Assembly: GCA_964563885.1 (NCBI GenBank)
Contig: CAZLYX010000067.1
Coordinates: forward strand, 1 to 6,137
Direction of reading: 5' to 3'
Length of the DNA stretch: 6,137 nt
From: CAZLYX01 sp964563885
GTDB lineage: Bacteria > Pseudomonadota > Gammaproteobacteria > Burkholderiales > Neisseriaceae
Below the pieces are notes generated by a model. It made no database searches and was not told the DNA's origin. It saw nothing but the letters and a program-made list of their open reading frames with translations. Both the position numbers and the translations under genes were made by a program. Shown in pieces: positions 1 through 5,930 of this stretch; position 1 is the first letter of the stretch, and each line of letters opens with the position of its first letter.

Positions 1-209
1 AACGTCAACTGCTTAGTGTAAATAAATATATACTTGATAAATAAATAGTTGTTTAATATAGCTATTTAAAATTTACTTTAATTGCTTAATTCTACAACTA
101 CTACATTCTGCCTATCCACATTTATGTAGCTTATGTAAGCGCTCTTTTCTTAAGCTCTCTTTTTTAAGTGATTTACTCTATGATTTCCAAACCTATTTTT
201 CATGATATT

Positions 210-218
210 TGGTATTAT
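210..218 (+). promoter_or_regulatory. Possible extended -10 promoter element for thrB
   Basis: The bases TGGTATTAT contain an extended -10 motif (TG, one base, then TATTAT, which differs from TATAAT at one position). It lies about 30 bases before the thrB start, which would give a 5' leader of roughly 20-25 nt. No good -35 hexamer is found at the usual distance, as is common for extended -10 promoters. An alternative further upstream is TTGATA at 34-39 with TATAGC at 57-62 (17-base spacer). Both are predictions from motif matching alone in AT-rich sequence, where chance matches are frequent. Confidence 0.35.
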
Positions 219-231
219 GCAATGATTCGTT

Positions 232-243
232 TTCAGGTAGCTT
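232..243 (-). other. Near-match DNA uptake sequence (11 of 12 bases) overlapping the thrB ribosome binding site
   Basis: Read on the minus strand these bases are AAGCTACCTGAA, which differs at one position from the exact AGGCTACCTGAA found at 2547-2558. On the plus strand the same bases supply AGGTAG (235-240), the best Shine-Dalgarno-like sequence before the thrB ATG, with an 8-base gap. The conserved inner core GCTACCTGAA is fully retained. In Neisseriaceae the uptake sequence is bound by the minor pilin ComP during transformation; whether a one-mismatch copy works here is unknown. Confidence 0.55.
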
Positions 244-248
244 GAACT

Positions 249-1169
249 ATGTCTGTATATACTTGTGTTTCCGATGAGGAAATGCGCGCCTTATTGGTGC
301 AATATGATTTAGGTGAGTTTGTAGCATTGCAGGGCATTGCTCAAGGCATCACTAATAGCAATTTCTTTTTAGACACTACTACTGGACGTTTCGTCTTAAC
401 AATATTTGAAACGTTACGATTAGAAGAATTGCCATTTTTCTTATCACTAACGCGGCATTTAAGCATAAACGGAGTAGCGTGCCCTAGCCCGATAATACGT
501 AAAGATGGAGAGATGGTTTCTTCTTTAGCCAACAAACCAGCCTGTATTGTTAGTTCTTTGAAAGGCAGTGATACCAGTTGGCCAACGCCAAAACAATGTT
601 TTAATACTGGTGCGATGTTGGCAAAAATGCACAGTGCAGGACAGTCATTTACAAAAAAAATGACTAACCCTCGCTTTTCAAATTGGTGGACTGAAGCATC
701 GACTCAACTACTACCTTTATTAGATGACGCCGATGCCACTTTATTAAAATCACAAATAGAGTTTTTAACACTACACCCTGATTCAAATTTACCAAATGGT
801 ATTATTCATGCAGATCTATTCAAAGACAACGTGCTACTAGATGGCGAAGAAGTGGCTGGCTTCATTGATTTTTACTACGCTTGTAACGGTAGTTTTGTTT
901 ATGATTTAGCTATTGCTATTAATGACTGGGCTCGAACAGCTGATAACATTATTGATAAGCGTTTAGCTGAGGCTTTCAGTGCTGGCTACAACAGTATTCG
1001 CCCACTACTACCAGAAGAATCTGCTTATTTTCACATTGCACAACGAGCGGGTGCTGTTCGTTTTTGGATATCACGTTTGTTAGACTACCACTTTCCAAAC
1101 GAGGGTGAAATGACATTTATTAAAGATCCTAATGCTTTTCGAGATTTACTGCTCAGCTTAGTAAAATAA
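249..1169 (+). CDS. thrB: Homoserine kinase, type II (ThrB, APH/choline-kinase fold)
   Basis: The enzyme phosphorylates L-homoserine with ATP to O-phosphohomoserine, the step before threonine synthase, in the cytoplasm. The 306 residues match the length and pattern of the ThrB form found in Pseudomonas and Neisseria, which has the aminoglycoside-phosphotransferase fold rather than the GHMP fold of the E. coli enzyme. An N-terminal nucleotide-binding lobe includes GITNSNFF (residues 33-40) and RFVLTIFE (47-54). The catalytic loop is HADLFKDN (187-194), with presumed catalytic base D189 and metal ligand N194, and the DFG-equivalent is IDFYY with D207. No frameshift or missing key residue is seen. 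The ATG at 249 is chosen because AGGTAG lies 8 bases upstream and the N-terminus matches the family. No convincing terminator follows, so transcription may run into the IS remnant downstream. Identity is strong at family level; the biochemical role is inferred from the family. Confidence 0.93.
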   Translation: MSVYTCVSDEEMRALLVQYDLGEFVALQGIAQGITNSNFFLDTTTGRFVLTIFETLRLEELPFFLSLTRHLSINGVACPSPIIRKDGEMVSSLANKPACIVSSLKGSDTSWPTPKQCFNTGAMLAKMHSAGQSFTKKMTNPRFSNWWTEASTQLLPLLDDADATLLKSQIEFLTLHPDSNLPNGIIHADLFKDNVLLDGEEVAGFIDFYYACNGSFVYDLAIAINDWARTADNIIDKRLAEAFSAGYNSIRPLLPEESAYFHIAQRAGAVRFWISRLLDYHFPNEGEMTFIKDPNAFRDLLLSLVK

Positions 1170-1246
1170 CAAAATTAATCCCCCACTCTTTGCCGACTAA
1201 TAAGCCCACTTAACAGATCAATGAGCCATGCTGAAGAAACCGTAGA

Positions 1247-1277
1247 GGTAAACTAACGACTCGATGAGGAGTTTACC
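1247..1277 (+). promoter_or_regulatory. Hairpin covering the orfA ribosome binding site
   Basis: GGTAAACT (1247-1254) and AGTTTACC (1270-1277) are perfect 8-base inverted repeats, and the second arm ends at the base before the orfA ATG. The 15-base loop holds a small inner stem (CTC 1260-1262 with GAG 1266-1268). The Shine-Dalgarno sequence GAGGAG (1266-1271) is split between loop and stem. In an RNA that starts upstream, this structure would hide the start region. Similar start-site hairpins are known in other insertion sequences (for example IS10 and IS50), where they stop transposase production from readthrough transcripts. The repeats are directly visible; the function is inference. Confidence 0.6.
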
Positions 1278-1577
1278 ATGACCAAGAAAACCAGAACTTA
1301 TAGCACAGAATTTAAAGCAGAGGCCGTTAAGAAGATAGCAGACAATAATGGCAACATTTCAGCTACCGCAAAGCAGCTTGGCATAGCGATGCAAACGTTA
1401 TCTAATTGGAGTGATAAAGCCAATCAAGGCAAGCTTGTCGGCACAGACCAATATGATCCTGAACTCATAGCAGTGATCGAAGAAAATAAGCGTCTTAAGC
1501 GACAACTTAAAGTGGCCGAAGAGGAACAAGAGAGCCTAAAAAAGGCCACGGCGTACTTTGCCAGACACCGTTCGTGA
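1278..1577 (+). CDS. IS3-family transposase OrfA (intact)
   Basis: The 99-residue protein is the DNA-binding half of an IS3-family transposase. Residues 5-50 form the helix-turn-helix typical of this group (YSTEFKAEAVKKI, then ISATAKQLGIAMQTLSNW, ending in the usual conserved Trp). Residues 63-93 form a leucine-zipper-like coiled coil rich in Leu, Lys and Glu that would mediate dimerisation. The ATG at 1278 is preceded by GAGGAG at 1266-1271 with a 6-base gap. The stop at 1575-1577 overlaps a GTG (1574-1576) that could start OrfB separately. In this family OrfA alone usually acts as a regulator and the OrfAB frameshift fusion is the transposase. Because orfB is broken here, only OrfA or a short fusion can be made, and OrfA might act on related IS copies elsewhere in the genome. 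Confidence 0.88.
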   Translation: MTKKTRTYSTEFKAEAVKKIADNNGNISATAKQLGIAMQTLSNWSDKANQGKLVGTDQYDPELIAVIEENKRLKRQLKVAEEEQESLKKATAYFARHRS

Positions 1578-1584
1578 AGTACGC
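1538..1584 (+). promoter_or_regulatory. Programmed -1 ribosomal frameshift site with downstream stem-loop
   Basis: The slippery heptamer A_AAA_AAG occupies 1538-1544 in the correct phase with orfA codons (CTA AAA AAG). After a 6-base spacer, GCGTACTT (1551-1558) pairs perfectly with AAGTACGC (1577-1584), an 8-bp stem around an 18-base loop; CAC (1566-1568) and GTG (1574-1576) could extend it inside. Heptamer type, phase, spacer length and stem are all as expected for the IS3-family signal that makes the OrfAB fusion. After slippage the reading frame runs from 1544 into orfB. A purine-rich GAGG (1521-1524) lies 13 bases upstream and could serve as a stimulating Shine-Dalgarno-like element. Confidence 0.85.
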
Positions 1585-2445
1585 TTTTATAAAAAATAAT
1601 AAGCCTCTCTTTACTATCGCAAGCATGTGCAAGGTCTTAGCTGTTTAGCCATCAAGTTATTACGATTGACTAAGTCGTGGCATCAGCGACCAACAGATAC
1701 ATCGCAACCATTGCGAGCTATTTATTGGTTAGAGCTGCTCACAGTGAAACCCGTGAACGTACGGTGTTGATCGATTACATGCAAAGCTGACAGAGCAAGG
1801 GTTTGATATTAGCTTATACATGGTCAGAAGTATCAAAGAAGAACATGGCATCAAATGCTGTCGCCACAAGCGTTTTAAAGTCACCACTGACTCAAACCAT
1901 AACAAGCTGGTCTATCCAAATGTGCTGGATCAGAAGTTTGACGCCAGTCGACCTAATGAGTCTTGGGTCAGTGATATTACTTATATCTGGACAAGCGAAG
2001 GCTGGCTGTACTTAGCTGGAGTCAAAGACTTATATAGCAAAGAGCTGGTTGGCTACACTATCAATAAACGCATGACAGCAGATTTAGTATGCCGTGCACT
2101 CAACATGGCTATCAAAAACAAACGACCCAGCCAAGGACTGATTGTGCATTCTGATAGAGGCAGTCAATACTGTAGCCATGCTGTACCACAAGATCATTAA
2201 GCAGCACCAGTTTATAGGTTCAATGAGTGGTAAAGGCAATTGTTTCGACAATTCTCCGATAGAAAGCTTCTGGGGTACGTTGAAGAATGAACTTGTATAT
2301 CATCAGGACTATAAAACAAGGTTTATAGCAATCAACGATATCACACAATATATCGAGCTGTACTACAATCAGACGAGAATTCAAAAAGTGCTTGGACTAT
2401 AAATCGCCAAGACAGATGGTAAAAGTATATTCTAAAAAACATTAA
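1574..2445 (+). pseudogene. IS3-family transposase OrfB, DDE integrase domain, multiply broken
   Basis: Translated fragments across this span line up as one OrfB of about 290 residues, the usual size. From the GTG at 1574 the frame reads VKYAFIKNN, then meets TAG at 1646-1648 and TGA at 1667-1669. An extra base near 1721 and a missing base near 1760 shift the frame out and back. An extra base near 2181-2183 breaks the frame after GSQYCSHA, and another at 2397 replaces the normal end by an early TAA; repaired, the protein ends at TAA 2443-2445. The catalytic residues are still encoded: Asp in WVSDIT (1973-1975), Asp in VHSDRGSQY (2153-2155), Glu in SPIESFWG (2262-2264). Allowing for the 2181-2183 insertion, 35 residues separate the second Asp from the Glu, the DD(35)E spacing of the family. 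No functional transposase can be expected. Confidence 0.9.
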
Positions 2446-2543
2446 TTGATTCGACTTAGTAATACAAAAAAATATGAAATATGCTTATAAACTACTTGCC
2501 CACAACATTAATCAAATACTAGCTTAGATAAGCCAATAACAAA

Positions 2544-2573
2544 AAAAGGCTACCTGAAAATAGCTAGCCTTTT
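2544..2573 (-). terminator. Rho-independent terminator of the efflux operon
   Basis: AAAAGGCTA (2544-2552) and TAGCCTTTT (2565-2573) are perfect 9-base inverted repeats around a 12-base loop; an alternative inner pairing is GCTA with TAGC (2561-2564). On the minus strand the stem is followed by seven T (complement of 2541-2547). It lies 8 bases past the stop codon of the adaptor gene, the expected place for an operon terminator. On the plus strand it ends in a shorter T run and might also stop transcription coming from the IS. Confidence 0.8.
2547..2558 (+). repeat. DNA uptake sequence, exact AG-eikDUS dialect
   Basis: The 12 bases AGGCTACCTGAA are identical to the uptake sequence dialect described for Eikenella among the Neisseriaceae. 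The copy forms the left arm and part of the loop of the terminator at 2544-2573, a typical location for uptake sequences in this family. It is the best clue in the window to the identity of the organism. One exact 12-mer could arise by chance, but the terminator position and the near copy at 232-243 support it. Confidence 0.75.
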
Positions 2574-2581
2574 AAATTAGC

Positions 2582-3799
2582 TTATTTTGCATATTTTTCA
2601 AAAATTTTATCAATCAGCACATCAGCTTGCTTCCAATCTACAGATTCTGTTTCTGGTGATTTCCGGGGGCGTGTACCTGCTGAAGCAATGGTACTACCCT
2701 CTGCATTTACAGTATCTACGGTAACATGCATGGACAAACCCACTCGCAATGGATGTTTCAACAATTCATTGCTATCTAAACTAATGCGTACTGCCACACG
2801 CTGTACTACTTTAACCCAATTTCCAGTAGCATTTTGTGGCGGCAACGCTGAGAAAACACTACCCGTTCCCGCTGATAAGCCTATAACTTTACCTTGATAC
2901 TTCACCTGTTTCCCATATAAATCAGATATCAGCTCAACTGGCTGACCAATCCGCATGTTCAACAATTGGCTTTCTTTGAAATTAGCATCTACCCACAAAT
3001 CACTCAAAGGCACAACCGCCATCATGGGAGTACCTGCTTCAACACGCTGCCCAACCTGTATATTACGTTTAGCAACTTGCCCAGCCATCGGCGCAGTGAT
3101 TCGAGTACGCTGCAAATTTAACCACGCATCTTTTATATGGCTCACTGCCGTTTGTATAGCAGGCTGTTGGCGTAATGTAATATTTTTACCCAGTGTCACT
3201 TGCACAGCAATTTGTTCGGCCTCAACTGCTTTTAACGCTGCTTGAGCTTGTACTACTGCAGCACGAGCATGGCTAAGCTCTTCTCCAGAAATAGCATCTG
3301 TACCAGCTAAAGTTTCACGGCGACGTAAATCAGACTGAGCCTTAGCCAACTCTACTTTACGCGCCAACACTGTAGCACCAGCTTGTGAGTTAACAGCAGT
3401 TTGTTGCTGGTTTTGGCGAATTGCTTGTATCAATTCATTTTGCGCACGTTCAAAAGCCAACTGCATATCGCTGTCATCTAGCCTCACTAATACATCACCT
3501 TCTTTAACTACATCAGTATCATCAACAGTAATCTGTTGCACAGTGCCAGTAATTTGTGGCGTAATCTGCACTTGGTAGCCTGCCACATAAGCATCTTCTG
3601 TTAGTTCTTCATGTTGCCAAATAACGCTGTACATCACTACAAAAATCAACGCAACAGTAATAAAAAATAAAGTGGCTAGCGTCAGATTGCGTTTACGTTG
3701 CGCAGGCAGTCGTTGTTTGGGCTTGGGTAACTGTGGAGCAGCATTCGATTGCAGCGCCAGATCCCTGTTTTCATCTTGTTCAAGCGCTTCTTCGCTCAT
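2582..3799 (-). CDS. emrA: EmrA/FarA-type membrane fusion protein (HlyD family efflux adaptor)
   Basis: This is the periplasmic adaptor that bridges an inner-membrane MFS drug pump and an outer-membrane channel. The 405 residues show a charged cytoplasmic tail (1-37), one membrane helix (about 39-60), and a first half lipoyl motif (about 75-107, with GTVQQITVDDTDVVKEGD). A long alpha-helical hairpin follows (about 110-230), then the second lipoyl half (232-263, with ITAPMAGQV) and a beta-barrel domain (about 264-365). The stretch PQNATGNWVKVVQR (321-334) is a hallmark of EmrA. TGAGAA lies about 10 bases before the ATG at 3799. It is the last gene of the leftward cluster; a 135-base gap separates it from the channel gene and a terminator follows at once. 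An emrB/farB transporter gene, which normally follows emrA, is not present. The family is certain; the substrates are unknown. Confidence 0.92.
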   Translation of the reverse strand: MSEEALEQDENRDLALQSNAAPQLPKPKQRLPAQRKRNLTLATLFFITVALIFVVMYSVIWQHEELTEDAYVAGYQVQITPQITGTVQQITVDDTDVVKEGDVLVRLDDSDMQLAFERAQNELIQAIRQNQQQTAVNSQAGATVLARKVELAKAQSDLRRRETLAGTDAISGEELSHARAAVVQAQAALKAVEAEQIAVQVTLGKNITLRQQPAIQTAVSHIKDAWLNLQRTRITAPMAGQVAKRNIQVGQRVEAGTPMMAVVPLSDLWVDANFKESQLLNMRIGQPVELISDLYGKQVKYQGKVIGLSAGTGSVFSALPPQNATGNWVKVVQRVAVRISLDSNELLKHPLRVGLSMHVTVDTVNAEGSTIASAGTRPRKSPETESVDWKQADVLIDKIFEKYAK

Positions 3800-3844
3800 A
3801 ATTCGTTCTCAGAAATGTGTGTAATTTAAATGAGATGCTCGAGT

Positions 3845-3850
3845 ATTGTA
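3845..3850 (-). promoter_or_regulatory. Possible internal -10 element upstream of emrA
   Basis: On the minus strand these bases read TACAAT, one change from the -10 consensus, about 45 bases before the emrA start inside the 135-base gap after the channel gene. The -35 candidate 17 bases upstream (TGAGCA) is weak. If real, it would let the adaptor be transcribed apart from the regulator and channel genes. This rests on one hexamer in AT-rich DNA. Confidence 0.22.
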
Positions 3851-3934
3851 AGTTATTTCTCATGATTGCTCATATTCCCGCTAACCATGAAATATTAGCA
3901 GTCATCTTCTACTTAGCCTATGACTTAATTATTT

Positions 3935-5335
3935 TCATTCTTGGTAAAAACCGCCACCTAGTTGGGCATGAACATTCCCCCAAGCCGCCATTAATTCAGC
4001 ACCACTCAACGCCACTTTAGCTTGTTGCAACAAAACGTCGTCTTGAAATTGTAAATAAACCAATTTATTTTCCACCCCCACATTTACTCGACGCAATATG
4101 GAAGCTGATTGTTTTTTAGACAGCTCGTGTGCTTTTTGCTGCAAAGCCAATTCACTTTTACGAATTTGATACCCTGAAACAGCATCAGCAGTATCGCGAA
4201 GTGCATTAAGAACTGTTTGGTTATAACGCGCCACCTGTTCATTGTACTCAGCACTTTTACCCGTCAGCTTTGATTGTAAAGCGCCCGAGGTAAAAATAGG
4301 CAGATTCAACGCTGGTAAAACCCCAACAAATTTAGACGTTCCCTTCAACACATCGAAAGCATCGATATGTGACAAACCCACAAATGCCTTAATTTCAATA
4401 TTCGGATAAAACTCAGCTTTCGTAGCCTGCACATTTTGATAGCGTGAACTCAATAACATTTTCTGTGCAGCTATATCTGGACGGCGGCTCAAGATATCGG
4501 CTCGTAAGCGACCCGTCTTTAATATAGGAATTGCTGCAGCAGCACGGGGAGTACGATTATCCAGCGTTGACGGAACTTGCCCACACAAAACTGACAGTGC
4601 ATGCCGTGCATTGGCTATGCTCCCAGCCATTAATTGCTGCTGTGCCTGCAATTGAATCTGAGTTTGCTGAATAGGATACACTGCATTTTGAGGAAGTAAC
4701 TCAGCTCGAATACGCTGGCTCAATAGCTTTTCAACTTCTTGCGCATTCTCTAAGCGTTTTTTTAGAATAAGCTGCTGCTGATCAAGATTCTGCCAAGCAG
4801 CATATTGAGTTACCACCGCTTGCGCCAACATCAGCTTCGCCTGTGCTAATTCATATTCTGCTGCATGTTTTTTACCTAACGCCGAAGCAGCCAACGCTTG
4901 GTTTTTACCCCAAAAATCAAACGACCAACTCCCCTGTAAACCCAACATGCCTTGAGTAAACGAATGGCGCGTATCATAGCGCTGCGATTCTGGTTTATCA
5001 GTCAAGTAAGCACTTGCACCACTTAAGTGCACACCAATTTGTGTTTTACCTGCTGTGTCAGCCATACCTAAAGCTGCATTCATCTGTTCAATGCGTGTGG
5101 TTGCTACTTTTAAATTAGGGGATTGTTGGAGTGCTTGGGAAACCAGATCATTTAAAAACGGATCACGCAGCTGCAGCCACCAATTCGAGCGAACCGCAAT
5201 TTGTGTTTTCCCTGCTGCTATAGAATAGTCAGCAGGCTGCTCTAAGGCAGGCTGCTGACCGGTTTGTGCACAAGCACTGAGCAACAATAATAACGATATG
5301 CTACTCAGCCAGCGATAAAAAAGTGGTTTATTCAT
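3935..5335 (-). CDS. Outer-membrane efflux lipoprotein (TolC-like, NodT/OprM family)
   Basis: The protein is the outer-membrane exit duct of a tripartite efflux pump; trimers form a beta barrel with a long periplasmic alpha tunnel. It has 466 residues, normal for the family. A lipoprotein signal peptide covers residues 1-21 (KPLFYRWL, then a Leu-rich core) with lipobox LSAC and lipidated Cys22; Ala at +2 fits outer-membrane sorting. Two outer-membrane-efflux repeats follow, about 53-250 and 275-455. Conserved spots are WWLQLRDPFLNDLV (52-65), SRRPDIAAQ (283-291), AEFYPNI (307-313) and NLPIF (344-348). The ATG at 5335 is chosen for the complete signal peptide; the ribosome binding site is weak. 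It starts 38 bases after the regulator gene, so the two are probably co-transcribed. I do not assign a symbol because several paralogues (MtrE, OprM, NodT types) share these features. Confidence 0.9.
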   Translation of the reverse strand: MNKPLFYRWLSSISLLLLLSACAQTGQQPALEQPADYSIAAGKTQIAVRSNWWLQLRDPFLNDLVSQALQQSPNLKVATTRIEQMNAALGMADTAGKTQIGVHLSGASAYLTDKPESQRYDTRHSFTQGMLGLQGSWSFDFWGKNQALAASALGKKHAAEYELAQAKLMLAQAVVTQYAAWQNLDQQQLILKKRLENAQEVEKLLSQRIRAELLPQNAVYPIQQTQIQLQAQQQLMAGSIANARHALSVLCGQVPSTLDNRTPRAAAAIPILKTGRLRADILSRRPDIAAQKMLLSSRYQNVQATKAEFYPNIEIKAFVGLSHIDAFDVLKGTSKFVGVLPALNLPIFTSGALQSKLTGKSAEYNEQVARYNQTVLNALRDTADAVSGYQIRKSELALQQKAHELSKKQSASILRRVNVGVENKLVYLQFQDDVLLQQAKVALSGAELMAAWGNVHAQLGGGFYQE

Positions 5336-5373
5336 TTTGTGCCATCAAGTGAAACCAATATAGGCAACCTTGA

Positions 5374-5868
5374 TCAGCCGCCTAAACGAGACAACAATTT
5401 AAACAGTAATGATTGGAATTGGTCAAGTTCTTCATCAGAAAAATCAACCCATAGATCATTACGGCTCAGCGGATTTTTCGCATTCATGTCTTTAATAAAC
5501 GTTTCGCCTTTTTCAGTTAACGACAAAACGATTTGACGACGATCCTGCTCATTAATATGACGAACAACCCAACCGTGCTCAACCATTTCATCAGATAAGC
5601 GTGTAGCGCTGGTGCGGGTCAAATCTAATAAGTCACTTAAGCGCGAAGGTAAGATTTGGCAATTTGGACTAACATAAACCGCCAATAAAGCATAAAGCAA
5701 ATTTTCACTCAAACCAAAATCTTTTAGGCTTTCGTTAATATGAGCGCTCATGCGATCTGAGGTAATGCGTAATAAACGAGCGTTGGCTGCGCGTGACTCT
5801 GAAAACTCGGGTAGGCGTTCGGCCAATAGATTTAATGCGTTCATAAATTCATTTCGTGAAAAGCTCAT
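5374..5868 (-). CDS. MarR-family regulator, EmrR/MprA-like
   Basis: This is a 164-residue winged helix-turn-helix repressor, probably dimeric, which likely controls the efflux genes behind it and is relieved by small aromatic or lipophilic ligands, as known for EmrR and related regulators. Terminal helices (about 1-60 and 135-164) would form the dimer interface. The recognition helix is in TRTSATRLSDEMVEHGW (84-100) and the wing carries DRR (109-111) followed by LTEKG (117-121). SDEM..HGW and the C-terminal KLLSRL resemble E. coli EmrR/MprA. The frame is open upstream to a TTG at 5881-5883 (169 residues), but I prefer the ATG at 5866-5868 because TGAGAA sits about 9 bases before it, the same motif as before emrA. 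It is the first gene of the leftward cluster, consistent with autoregulation. FarR-like function is an alternative name for the same role. Confidence 0.88.
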   Translation of the reverse strand: MSFSRNEFMNALNLLAERLPEFSESRAANARLLRITSDRMSAHINESLKDFGLSENLLYALLAVYVSPNCQILPSRLSDLLDLTRTSATRLSDEMVEHGWVVRHINEQDRRQIVLSLTEKGETFIKDMNAKNPLSRNDLWVDFSDEELDQFQSLLFKLLSRLGG

Positions 5869-5883
5869 AGCGTCTATTCTCAA

Positions 5884-5930
5884 GATTTAATATTAATAGT
5901 GTGGTAATTTCCCAGTTTAAGTTAATGTCT
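5884..5930 (-). promoter_or_regulatory. Probable promoter and operator region of the efflux operon
   Basis: The region just upstream of the regulator is AT-rich and contains a perfect 10-base palindrome, TTAATATTAA (5887-5896), 18 bases before the preferred ATG. This overlaps possible -10 hexamers on the minus strand (TATTAA, TAATAT). MarR-type proteins commonly bind AT-rich palindromes overlapping their own promoter. No -35 of good quality is seen, and such a short AT palindrome can occur by chance. Confidence 0.3.

Larger units (their letters stand above)
1247..2445 (+). mobile_element. IS3-family insertion sequence, decayed (minimum extent)
   Basis: The element has the two-orf organisation of the IS3 family: a small helix-turn-helix OrfA followed by a -1 frame OrfB with the DDE integrase core, linked by an A_AAA_AAG frameshift site. 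OrfA is open, while orfB is broken by stops and indels, so the copy is probably immobile without help. The bounds given run from the first recognisable IS control element to the reconstructed orfB stop; the true ends lie somewhat outside. By eye I find no convincing terminal inverted repeats or target-site duplication in 1170-1246 or 2446-2540, so at least one end may have eroded. It sits between the convergent thrB gene and efflux operon. Confidence 0.85.

Noticed and set aside
136..170. Imperfect direct repeat TAAGC(G)CTCTTTT in the thrB leader
   Set aside because: It has two short copies in AT-rich sequence with no associated motif; it could easily arise by chance.
341..535. Open frame on the minus strand inside thrB
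   Set aside because: It is antisense to a clearly recognised gene, has no recognisable product and no good ribosome binding site.
1170..1246. Search for the left inverted repeat of the IS, compared with 2446-2540
   Set aside because: Short matches such as CGACT and ATCAAT occur on both sides, but they are in direct orientation or too short, so no end or target duplication could be supported.
1803..2015. Plus-strand frame of 70 residues within the orfB region
   Set aside because: It is an out-of-frame reading of orfB; the real transposase sequence is in the neighbouring frame.
2688..3245. Two plus-strand open frames (2688-2897 and 2955-3245) opposite emrA
   Set aside because: They are antisense to a full-length EmrA-type gene and show no domain or signal of their own.
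3817..4020. Plus-strand frame of 67 residues with a hydrophobic stretch, crossing the gap before emrA
   Set aside because: It runs antisense over the end of the channel gene, has no convincing ribosome binding site and its hydrophobicity follows from AT-rich sequence.
5232..5256. Direct repeat GCAGGCTGCT (5232-5241 and 5247-5256), which resembles on the minus strand the AA-king3 uptake dialect (10 of 12 bases)
   Set aside because: It lies inside the channel gene and encodes the repeated Gln-Pro-rich residues after the lipidation site. It is a different dialect from the exact match at 2547-2558, so it is most likely coincidence.
5339..5536. Plus-strand frame opposite the regulator gene
   Set aside because: It is low-complexity and Ser/Asn-rich, and antisense to a clear MarR-family gene.
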